A stretch of DNA of 19,748 nucleotides from Vicinamibacteria bacterium (GTDB lineage: Bacteria; Acidobacteriota; Vicinamibacteria; Vicinamibacterales; 2-12-FULL-66-21). The notes below the pieces were generated by a model. It was not told where the DNA came from and ran no database searches. It worked only from the letters and a program-made list of their open reading frames with translations. The stretch lies in contig JAICSD010000018.1 in assembly GCA_025937075.1 (NCBI GenBank), positions 1-19,748 of the forward strand, in the 5' to 3' direction. Both the position numbers and the translations under genes were made by a program. Positions 7,820 through 14,556 of the stretch are shown in pieces; positions within the stretch are counted from its first letter, which is position 1; every line of letters begins with the position of its first letter.

Positions 7820-9250
7820 ACAATCCTCATTCTCTACGGCGCCGGAGCGGGACCCCAGTGCCTGGCGCAGCCGCAGGATGTGAGCGCTCGCGTCGATCCG
7901 CGAATCGACCAGCGGCCGAGGGGCAACGCCAAGCGCGATCAGTACGACGACCAGGGCGACGAACGTCCAGGCCTCGCGCGATTTCAGTCCTAGCCGAAGC
8001 GTGGGATGCGCCAGCACGTCGGGACGGCCGCAGAACAACGAGAAGTACATCCTCACCACCGCCAGCCCCATCAGCGCCGACGCCACGACAACCGCAAAGC
8101 CCATGACCGGGAACACGTCGACGGCTCCGTCGACCAGCAGTTCCTGGCCGATGAAGCCGAGCGTTCCGGGGAAGCCGGTGCAGGCGAGCCCGACTGCCAG
8201 GAAGCTGATCGCCAGCACGGGCATGCGATCGTACCCGCCGTGATAGCGGGTCAGATCCAGTCGGCCGCGCCGCGCCTCCAGGACCTGGACGCATCGGGCG
8301 AGCCCGGCAAAACCGAGGCCCGCCGAGAGCCACACCAGCAGGCCGCCTGCAAGCGCGGTGGCGCTCGTGCAATCGAGACCCGCCATCACGAGCGCCGACT
8401 GGCTCATGAAGAGGTACCCGCACGCTCGACGCGCGCTCCGCTGCACGAGCGCGAGCGCCGCGCCGTACACAGCGGTCCCGAGCGCCAGAACCGCGATGGT
8501 TCGCAGCATCTCTGGTGAGGCGCGCGGCACGATCAGCACGACCGTGATGTAGGCGCCGACCTGCGGCGCGTTGAACAGGATCGCCGGGCCGAGCCGGCCG
8601 TGATCGAATACCTCCGGCACCCAGGCGTGGAACGGGACAATGCCTTTCCGAATGAGCGCGGCGAGGACGATCAGCCACATCGCCGCCGTCTCGAGATTGG
8701 TGTGCTGCACTCCGGGGCTGACGAGCAGCACGACGCCCGCCGCAAGCAGCAGCGTCGACGCGCCCAGATACGCGCCGACGACCCGGCGCTGGTGGCGGTG
8801 TGCCGGATCCCCGAGCGCAGAGAGGAACACCCACACCGACGCCACCCACGACAGCAGCAGGATCACCGCGCTCGCCGTGAGGAACGACGCGAGCGTCAGC
8901 AGGGCCGCAAGAGCGGCTCGCCGCAGGCCGCGCCGGTCGAGCGCCGCGCGCGGCGTGACCGCGACCGTCAGCAGCCACAGGCCTGCCGCGAACGGCAGGA
9001 GGACGGCCGACAGCGCGTCGATCCGAAGGATGTCTTCTCCACCAGGAACCCAGGTCAATGCCGAGGTCCGGATCGTGAAGTCGCGCAACGAGGGGGTCAT
9101 GGGGATGACCAGCGCAGCGAGCACCATCGCGATCGCCAGGACGACGGCGAGGCGCCGCAGGCGCTCGACGTCGATGCGCAGCCAGGAGGCGCCGATCACC
9201 ATCGTCGGCAGAGCGATCAGACCGGCGACCCAGACCCGCGGGTCAGTCAT
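7685..9250 (-). CDS. NuoM-like proton-channel family membrane subunit of the DAB operon
   Basis: 521 residues, a polytopic membrane protein of the Proton_antipo_M (complex I NuoL/M/N, MrpA/D) family. Family features: the TM7-type motif RKGIVPFHAWVPEVFDHGRL with Lys202, then GFPGTLGFIGQELLVDGA and LMGLAVVRMYFSLFCGR. Unusually, the position of the TM5 glutamate essential for pumping in NuoL/M reads SWVASVWVFL (Val136) where the family has a W-E motif, and the region of the second conserved lysine reads SARRACGYLF. The start is the ATG at 9250, overlapping the dabB stop by eight bases; the upstream GTG-type extension in the same frame is rejected. Homology ends near APRPLVDSRIDASAHILRLR. The final 50 or so residues are antisense to the kinase gene and look non-native. 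Presumably a second membrane subunit of the CO2-hydration complex; function is inference. Confidence 0.82.
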   Translation of the reverse strand: MTDPRVWVAGLIALPTMVIGASWLRIDVERLRRLAVVLAIAMVLAALVIPMTPSLRDFTIRTSALTWVPGGEDILRIDALSAVLLPFAAGLWLLTVAVTPRAALDRRGLRRAALAALLTLASFLTASAVILLLSWVASVWVFLSALGDPAHRHQRRVVGAYLGASTLLLAAGVVLLVSPGVQHTNLETAAMWLIVLAALIRKGIVPFHAWVPEVFDHGRLGPAILFNAPQVGAYITVVLIVPRASPEMLRTIAVLALGTAVYGAALALVQRSARRACGYLFMSQSALVMAGLDCTSATALAGGLLVWLSAGLGFAGLARCVQVLEARRGRLDLTRYHGGYDRMPVLAISFLAVGLACTGFPGTLGFIGQELLVDGAVDVFPVMGFAVVVASALMGLAVVRMYFSLFCGRPDVLAHPTLRLGLKSREAWTFVALVVVLIALGVAPRPLVDSRIDASAHILRLRQALGSRSGAVENEDCLVGSLPGSHCADGRQEIGVNERLVDVPGKARLVRAPVIAAARLS

Positions 9251-10652
9251 CGTGATCGCCTCCGTCGCCCGCACCATCAGCCGCGCGCAGCCGGCCCGGC
9301 ATCACGACGTCCGCGCCCGCCGCTGCGTGATCGACGGCCTGCAGGCAGAGCCACCGGTCCACCCGCGTGAGCAGGCCCGCAAGCCGAATGAACGGCTCGA
9401 CGACGAACCGGTCCAGGGAGACGTCGAGGAATCCTCGCTCGAGCGCGATAAGGAACAGCAGCCGGCGTGCCCGATCGGCCCTCACACCACGAGGGCTCGC
9501 TCGATGCGGAGACGGGTGCTCGCCGATCGCGTCCTCGAGCCCGTGAAGATCGTGGAGCACGTTCGGTGCGCTCAGGAACTGCAGTAAACGGAAGCACGCG
9601 TGTCCCGCCAGGTGGATGAACGCGAGCGTGTACCAACCGACCGCGATTTCCACGACGATGATCCCGACCTGCGTGAGCGAGGCGTACGCCAGCGACGACT
9701 TCACGTCGCTCTGCACGCGCGTGGTCGTGCCCGCGAACAGCGCCGTGGCCGCGCCGAGGCCGCCGGCGAGAAGGCGCGCCGCAGGTGCCCGTTCGAGCAG
9801 CGGCGCCGCACGAAGCAGGAGAAAGCAGCCGGCATGAATCGAGAGCGATCCGTAGTAGACGGCGCTCGACGGGGTGGGACCTTCCATTGCTCTCGGCAGC
9901 CAGCTCGAAAAGGGCAGCAGCGCGCTTTTTCCGGCGACAGCCACGATCAGGAGAATGGCAATGATGGTGGCATCGGAGGAGGGCAGTGCGGCCGTGGCGG
10001 CGGCGCCGCCGAACAGGAGCGACAGGCTGTCGGTGCCGGCGACATGTCGCAGCAGGACGGCCGCCGACAGCATCGCGGCGTCGCTGATTCGATACACCGA
10101 CAGCACGCGAAAGGCGTTCGAGACGGCCGCCGGGCGCTCCTGAAAGAAAGCCACGAGCAGCGCCGAGCTCAGGCCCACGAATTCCCATCCGACGAAGAGC
10201 ACGGCCACGTTTCCCGCGAGCGCCACCAGCAGCATGCCCGTCACGAACATCGCGAACAGGACGAAATACCGGTTGTAGCCGGACTCGCGATGCAGGTACC
10301 GGTTCGAAAACGCGGACACCACGCCGGCGATCGCCGCCGACAGCACCGCAAACGCCAGCGACAATCGATCGACGAGGAATTCGATCGCGATGCCTCCCTC
10401 GTGCGACGCCGACCAGGCGCCGTACGAGATCATTCGCGTGCCCTGCTGCGTCACGCCGAACGCGACGAATGCCACGATCAACGACGCGCAGGAGATCGTC
10501 ATCGCGCTGCCGGCGAGGTGTCCCGTCCAGCGCTCGGACAGCGGCCGGTTGAGCAGCGACGCCACGCCGAGCACCGCAAGCAGCAGCGCCGGCATGCCGA
10601 CTCCAACCAGCACCAGCACCGCGAGAGAAATCTCCGGGACCGCCGGCGTCAT
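9243..10652 (-). CDS. dabB: DabB: proton-conducting membrane subunit of the DAB CO2-hydration complex
   Basis: 469 residues of the Proton_antipo_M (NuoL-like) family. In the known DAB system DabB lets cations (protons) flow inward, driving DabA-catalysed CO2 hydration to bicarbonate. Visible motifs: VLFVGWEFVGLSSALLV with the TM5 Glu157, GKSALLPFSSWLPRAMEGPT with Lys242, the SIHAGCFLLLR helix with His273, DVKSSLAYASLTQVG with Lys318, and the DabB-typical GHACFRLLQFLSAPNVLHDL. The start is the ATG at 10652, which overlaps the dabA stop as ATGA; about 109 residues open upstream in the same frame are inside dabA and are rejected. The stop at 9243 overlaps the next gene. Position directly after dabA and the retention of both ion-path residues support the assignment. 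Confidence 0.9.
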   Translation of the reverse strand: MTPAVPEISLAVLVLVGVGMPALLLAVLGVASLLNRPLSERWTGHLAGSAMTISCASLIVAFVAFGVTQQGTRMISYGAWSASHEGGIAIEFLVDRLSLAFAVLSAAIAGVVSAFSNRYLHRESGYNRYFVLFAMFVTGMLLVALAGNVAVLFVGWEFVGLSSALLVAFFQERPAAVSNAFRVLSVYRISDAAMLSAAVLLRHVAGTDSLSLLFGGAAATAALPSSDATIIAILLIVAVAGKSALLPFSSWLPRAMEGPTPSSAVYYGSLSIHAGCFLLLRAAPLLERAPAARLLAGGLGAATALFAGTTTRVQSDVKSSLAYASLTQVGIIVVEIAVGWYTLAFIHLAGHACFRLLQFLSAPNVLHDLHGLEDAIGEHPSPHRASPRGVRADRARRLLFLIALERGFLDVSLDRFVVEPFIRLAGLLTRVDRWLCLQAVDHAAAGADVVMPGRLRAADGAGDGGDHDD

Positions 10653-13615
10653 GCCCGTGCCCCCCGTTCGTCGGCCGGGGCCGGCGGTTCCTGCAGAAGC
10701 GCAACGGGCGGCAGAAACCCGCGCTTGCCCTGATACCACGCCGCGGAACCGCCTGCGACCACCGCAAGCGGATGTTCGGGGGCATGTGACACGAAATCTC
10801 CGTCGCGGAACTCCCACAACGCGCCCGAGTCCGCATCGAGGCAGGAAAGCCAGATCCACCGGTGCCGCACCAGGCGGTCGAACATCGCGTTCGCCTGAAC
10901 GACGCGCCGGAGGCGATCGCGACTGGTCTCCACGACGAGCGCAAGCCGTGTCGGCTCGTGGATCTCGACCATCTGCCACGGAAGCCCGGTGCGGAGGTCG
11001 CTCTGGGCGCCGTCCATCACGCCGAGCAGCGACGTCACGTTGTGCGGCAGCTTCGTACCGCAGCCGTACCCTGCGGGATCGACGTAGCTGAAGTAGTACT
11101 CGAGGTTGATGCCGGCCACGACCGGGACGACAGCGGCCATGATGCGCGCGAGGATTGCGCCGTCATCGTCGCGCGACGGATCGTATGAGACGAGGAATGC
11201 GCGGCGATCGAGGAACAGCCCGCGCGTTCGCGTTCGCCGCCCGACGATGCAGAAGGCGTTGGTGGCATGGCCGTACTCGGGACGCGGCTGCGCGAGATCG
11301 TCCGCGCGCCCCTGGACGTGGGCGAGCGCCGCCGGCGGCGGATACCAGCGCGGGACGCCGTCGAAACGGCGGCACCGTTCGTGCGCCTCGCGGCGGCGCG
11401 TCGTGTCGATCGCGTCCACCGCCCGCTCGAACGCCGGCCGGCACACGTCTGGAACGAGATCCGCATCGAAGAACGTCACCTCGTTGTTGCACGTGTTGCG
11501 CTGGGCGCCCACGAACCACGTCGCTGCACCGATGGACATCCCCTCGGCGGCCAACAGTTGCCGCACGCGCGGGTCGTTCGCCATCTGCGCGAACGCGCGG
11601 GCGTTGGGTCCGCCGCGGCCGCCGCCGCACGCTCCGCAGTCGTGCGCCGATTCATGAGGGTTGTTGAGGCTGATCGATCCGTGTCCGAGGACGAGGACGA
11701 GCGGAGAGAGGCGATCCGACAGGCCGAGATCTTCGATCACTCGACGGACGATGTCCGCCATCTCGCGCACGGTGAATCCGGAGTACCTGCCGATGGGCGG
11801 CGCGATCTCTTCCCGGTCCAGTTGCAGCCGGGTCCGGCCGGGGGTGAACGGCGTCTGATGGATGCGCCGCCACCGTGACGAGAGCCATGGAAACACGACG
11901 CGGAGGACGAGCGGGACCAGCGCGAGCCAGCCGAACGCCGCCATGAGCACGGCGCCGCGCACGGGCAGCCGGCTCCCGAGGTGCACGTTGTAGCCGAGAT
12001 AGCCGACAGCGCGACGATGGAGCCGCCGCGTGTGCTGCATCAGAGGATGGCTGCCGGCGTCGACCTCGGAGACGTAGTGATCCGGGCGGATCGTCACCGG
12101 GCAGAGCGGACGCGGATGCGCGTCGGTCACTCCCTCGTGATACATCGCGACGTTGAAGAACCCGGCGGTGCTGAAGGTCTCGCACGCGGGCTCGACTTCT
12201 TCGAGGTGACGGCGAAACGATTCCTCCCGCTCGTCGAGGCAGAACACCGCCTGGAAGGCGGGCCGCCCCGAGGCACCCTGAGGGGTGTGCTGCGCGAGCG
12301 CGTCGTACACGCGATGACGGATGGTCCGTTCGAACGCCTGGTGAAGGATAGAGCGCCGCCGTACGCCATCGAGCCGCCGCAGCTCGGATTCCAGATCCCG
12401 GACGTGCCGAGGCGTCCACTGCTCGACGATTGACCAATCGAGCCCGCACAGTTGTGCGACATGAAACAGCGGCCACGCACGTTCGATCGCGGATGGAGGC
12501 GAAGGTGCCGTGATCTCGTTTCGCAGCCGCTCGCTCAGCGCCGACACGGGGCCGTTGAACGAGAGTCGTCGCACCGCCTCGTCGAGCGCGGCCCGCTCGA
12601 ACAGCAGGCGGACCGCCAGGTAGCCGCGCAGCGTGACCGTGAGATCGCGTGCGGGAACGCGGTCGGGCCGATCTTCAATCTGACGGACGATGCCGGCCCA
12701 CCCGCGCAGCGCCAGCAGTTCGCCGCTCAAATATGCATCGCATTCGCCGTCGCCAACCCCGAGCACGGCAAGCGACTGTGCGATCGACTCGAGGGCGCCG
12801 CGCCCGGCGGTCGCGTCGTCGGCGACGATGGCCGGGAGCGTTCGCGCCCAGCGGCCGCAGCGCGCCGCCAGCGACGTGCGGTAGATCTCGAGAAAGCACC
12901 CGTGAATGCCCAGATCCCGCGAGGGCATGGACCAGTGCGCAAGGCCCTGGTCGAGATATCCAGCGAGGAATCGAATCAGCGGCGGATGAATCCAGGCATC
13001 GATATCGATGCCCTTCGCGGCAACGAGCCAGTCCCGATGCCGGACGGGAAGGTCCTGCGAGGCCGCCGGCGGGACGGCGGTCTGACGTACCGCGTCGAGG
13101 CACGCGCGCCACAGCCGCCGGACGGCCTGCCGTTCATCGTCTGCGCGATCGTCCAGCCCGCGCAGCGCGGTTGATGGCGCTCGCGCACTCGCCGGCACGT
13201 CCGTGCGGAATCGCAGCAGCGCGTCGGACTCGTCGAGCATCCACGAGAGTTCGGGCCCCACGGCCTCCGGGATTCCGTGCAACACGACGGCGCTCCAGAG
13301 TTCCAGCCGCGATACGACGCCGGCGACATCCTCCGCGGCGCTCCCGCCCAGCTGCTCGACGAGCAGTCGTTCGACGTCCCTGGCGCGGATGCGTCCCGAG
13401 GCCAGCTTGTCGCGATACCGCGCTTCGGGCAGGTACGGCTCGCGGCCGAGCCGGACCGCGGCCTGCTCGACGGCGGCTTCGAACGGCAGGTCCTCGAAGG
13501 GGTGCAGGGTGTTGTGATGGATGAAGATGCTGATGGGCCCCTGCGCGGGCAGCAGGTGCGCAAGCCTCTCGATCGTATCGGACAGGGATTCGCGGGGGCT
13601 GACGGCGGTAGGCAT
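10649..13615 (-). CDS. dabA: DabA: beta-carbonic-anhydrase-like subunit (DUF2309/UPF0753) of the DAB complex
   Basis: About 988 residues from the ATG at 13615, slightly long but usual for DUF2309. DabA is a cytoplasmic, membrane-associated protein that, with DabB, performs vectorial CO2 hydration and so accumulates inorganic carbon. Seen here: N-terminal FIHHNTLHPFEDLPFEAAV; AVFCLDEREESFRRHLEE with Cys459 and Asp461; and LVLGHGSISLNNPHESAHDC with His645 and Cys660. The C-x-D pair and the H...C pair, 15 residues apart, match the spacing of the zinc and active-site residues described in the Halothiobacillus protein (C351/D353, H524/C539). AAEGMSIGAATWFVGAQRNT follows as expected. A TTG at 13651 would add 12 residues but sits against the AT-rich promoter island, so ATG is preferred, although no strong ribosome site precedes it. 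First gene of a three-gene operon. Confidence 0.93.
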   Translation of the reverse strand: MPTAVSPRESLSDTIERLAHLLPAQGPISIFIHHNTLHPFEDLPFEAAVEQAAVRLGREPYLPEARYRDKLASGRIRARDVERLLVEQLGGSAAEDVAGVVSRLELWSAVVLHGIPEAVGPELSWMLDESDALLRFRTDVPASARAPSTALRGLDDRADDERQAVRRLWRACLDAVRQTAVPPAASQDLPVRHRDWLVAAKGIDIDAWIHPPLIRFLAGYLDQGLAHWSMPSRDLGIHGCFLEIYRTSLAARCGRWARTLPAIVADDATAGRGALESIAQSLAVLGVGDGECDAYLSGELLALRGWAGIVRQIEDRPDRVPARDLTVTLRGYLAVRLLFERAALDEAVRRLSFNGPVSALSERLRNEITAPSPPSAIERAWPLFHVAQLCGLDWSIVEQWTPRHVRDLESELRRLDGVRRRSILHQAFERTIRHRVYDALAQHTPQGASGRPAFQAVFCLDEREESFRRHLEEVEPACETFSTAGFFNVAMYHEGVTDAHPRPLCPVTIRPDHYVSEVDAGSHPLMQHTRRLHRRAVGYLGYNVHLGSRLPVRGAVLMAAFGWLALVPLVLRVVFPWLSSRWRRIHQTPFTPGRTRLQLDREEIAPPIGRYSGFTVREMADIVRRVIEDLGLSDRLSPLVLVLGHGSISLNNPHESAHDCGACGGGRGGPNARAFAQMANDPRVRQLLAAEGMSIGAATWFVGAQRNTCNNEVTFFDADLVPDVCRPAFERAVDAIDTTRRREAHERCRRFDGVPRWYPPPAALAHVQGRADDLAQPRPEYGHATNAFCIVGRRTRTRGLFLDRRAFLVSYDPSRDDDGAILARIMAAVVPVVAGINLEYYFSYVDPAGYGCGTKLPHNVTSLLGVMDGAQSDLRTGLPWQMVEIHEPTRLALVVETSRDRLRRVVQANAMFDRLVRHRWIWLSCLDADSGALWEFRDGDFVSHAPEHPLAVVAGGSAAWYQGKRGFLPPVALLQEPPAPADERGARA

Positions 13616-13650
13616 CCGGCAATGAACGGTCCGGCCGGCGGGCGGCCTCA

Positions 13651-13682
13651 AGTATCTAAATATTACTATATTATATTAATCG
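13651..13682. promoter_or_regulatory. AT-rich divergent promoter/operator between dabA and arsR-type gene
   Basis: A strikingly AT-rich run stands in an otherwise GC-rich window. It contains an imperfect inverted repeat: TAAATATTAC (13657-13666), three-base spacer, ATTATATTAA (13670-13679), with 7 of 10 arm positions matching. On the minus strand the run 13675-13670 reads a perfect TATAAT, a plausible -10 for dabA; on the plus strand TATATT (13672-13677) could serve the regulator. No clear -35 is visible for either. Dyads of this size next to an ArsR-family gene are typical operators, so autoregulation with dabA as the second target is inferred. Confidence 0.65.
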
Positions 13683-13723
13683 ATGACGCAGAAGCGGGAG
13701 CGATACCGCGATCCGGCGGCGGC

Positions 13724-13730
13724 GGGGGAG
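13724..13730 (+). promoter_or_regulatory. Ribosome binding site that fixes the ArsR-family start
   Basis: GGGGGAG lies six bases before the ATG at 13737. The upstream ATG at 13683 has only the AT-rich operator in front of it, so it would be leaderless and inside the promoter. The later start is therefore preferred. Confidence 0.7.
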
Positions 13731-13736
13731 CTGCAG

Positions 13737-14054
13737 ATGTTCAAGGCGCAGTTCTTTCGCGCGCTGGCGCATCCTACGCGAATCCGGATCCTCGAGATCC
13801 TCGTGCGAGGCGGGCGTACCGTGCAGGAGCTGCAGGAGGCGCTCGCGCTCGATCAGCCGATCGTGTCGCAGCAACTGGCCGTGCTCCGGAATCAGGGCGT
13901 CGTGTCGGCCCAGAAGGAGGGCGTGTCGGTTCGATACGCGCTGCGCGATCCGCTCGTGGGCGATCTGCTCGAGGTCGCGCGCAGAATCTTCGACAACCGC
14001 CTGGGCACCTCGACGGGATTGCTTCGCGAGCTGCGCCGGGAACGCCGTCGCTGA
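13737..14054 (+). CDS. ArsR-family winged-helix regulator, divergent from dabA
   Basis: 105 residues. FFRALAHPTRIRILEIL (about 6-22) is the classic ArsR/SmtB first-helix motif, ALDQPIVSQQLAVLRNQGVV (about 37-56) is the recognition helix-turn-helix, and EGVSVRYALRDP is the beta-wing. There are no cysteines and no evident metal site, so the classical arsenic/zinc sensing sites are absent; the signal could be redox, a metabolite or pH. The start at 13737 is chosen for its strong ribosome site; an ATG at 13683 would add 18 polar residues. Divergent placement across a shared palindromic AT-rich island makes it the likely repressor of the dab operon and of itself. The gene ends within a perfect palindrome that probably terminates it. 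Confidence 0.88.
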   Translation: MFKAQFFRALAHPTRIRILEILVRGGRTVQELQEALALDQPIVSQQLAVLRNQGVVSAQKEGVSVRYALRDPLVGDLLEVARRIFDNRLGTSTGLLRELRRERRR

Positions 14055-14070
14055 GTGCTCAGCGACGGCG
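14043..14070 (+). terminator. Perfect 28-nt palindrome at the arsR stop codon
   Basis: CGCCGTCGCTGAG at 14043-14055 is followed after two bases (TG) by its exact reverse complement, CTCAGCGACGGCG, at 14058-14070. The hairpin covers the last codons and the TGA at 14052-14054. There is no T tract after it, so it would be an atypical terminator or an RNA-stabilising 3' end; a protein-binding dyad is also possible. Confidence 0.6.
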
Positions 14071-14141
14071 CCGCTGCCTCGATTTGCCTGCTGGCAATAC
14101 TCGTGTCACTGTGCTGGAAGCGGACCCGACGTTGACCCGGG

Positions 14142-14270
14142 GATATTCGCATCGAGGAGGACCTCATCGGCCAGCTCTTCAGTTCGGGCGGAAGCGGCTC
14201 GCCAGGACGTTGGTGCGGCTCGCGCGTGAACGGCTTCATGATTCACAGGCGGTTTTCCCACAGAGGCGTG
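14142..14270 (+). pseudogene. Fossil of a Crp/Fnr-family transcription regulator
   Basis: Three collinear fragments of the C-terminal half of Crp/Fnr regulators fall in this short gap. DIRIEEDLIGQLF (14142-14180) matches the long dimerisation helix. One frame away FGRKRLARTLVRLAR corresponds to the NSSEKRLARxLLxLA segment. Back in the first frame SRVNGFMIHRRF (about 14220-14256) matches the recognition-helix segment SRVNFFMNKFRKLGFI. The nucleotide-binding domain and about 30 residues between the second and third pieces are missing. A stop in the first frame at 14133 confirms the decay. The ribosome site and start of the next gene lie directly at the end of the relic. Confidence 0.55.
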
Positions 14271-14273
14271 CTG

Positions 14274-14483
14274 ATGTCGGATCGCGAGCTGGTGCTGCAT
14301 GCGTTACGGGAGCTTGTTGACGCGCTCGATCGACGGGTCGCGCACGTGGAACGGCTGGGCGAAGCGCGCATCGCGCAGGAAGCGATCGCCCTCCGTGAAG
14401 AAGCGGTGAACCGGATCCGCGAGCTCACCGCTGCGACGGCGTCCGATCGCGACGCGCATGACCCGAACGCTCCGGCGGGGTGA
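14274..14483 (+). CDS. Small helical, charged protein of unknown function
   Basis: 69 residues from the ATG at 14274, preceded by AGAGG (14262-14266) at seven bases. The frame is open further upstream to a GTG at 14226, but those codons belong to the Crp/Fnr relic. Residues about 1-50 (ELVLHALRELVDALDRRVAH, RIAQEAIALREEAVNRIREL) have heptad-like hydrophobic spacing typical of a coiled coil or helical hairpin; the tail is polar. No known domain recognised. It lies 73 bases before the histidine kinase on the same strand and may be co-transcribed with it. Confidence 0.55.
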   Translation: MSDRELVLHALRELVDALDRRVAHVERLGEARIAQEAIALREEAVNRIRELTAATASDRDAHDPNAPAG

Positions 14484-14556
14484 TGACGGACGACGGCGGA
14501 CCGCTCCGAAAGGGAGACTGACCGGCGAGCGGGCTGATTCGTCAAAGGGGCTCCCA

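Noticed and set aside
8600..9587. Long plus-strand open frames opposite the NuoM-like gene
   Set aside because: Same antisense-shadow composition; the minus strand carries clear transmembrane and family motifs.
9600..10733. 377-codon plus-strand open frame opposite dabB
   Set aside because: Composition is dominated by Arg, Gln, Glu, His and Asp, typical of antisense frames in GC-rich membrane-protein genes; no motif or ribosome site.
10653..10979. N-terminal extension of the DabB frame into dabA
   Set aside because: The extension is a shadow of dabA codons; the ATG at 10652 overlaps the dabA stop and begins a hydrophobic helix as expected.
13616..13651. TTG start for dabA adding 12 residues
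   Set aside because: It begins six bases from the palindromic AT-rich island and right at the expected transcription start; the ATG at 13615 fits better, though it is not proven.
13651..13682. AT-rich island considered as a replication origin or attachment site
   Set aside because: No DnaA-box cluster, no flanking integrase, tRNA or direct repeat; its place between divergent genes explains it as a promoter/operator.
13277..14320. 347-codon plus-strand frame spanning the dabA start, the operator and arsR
   Set aside because: It crosses two better-supported genes in the wrong frame; its only meaningful piece (KRLARTLVRLAR) belongs to the Crp/Fnr fossil.
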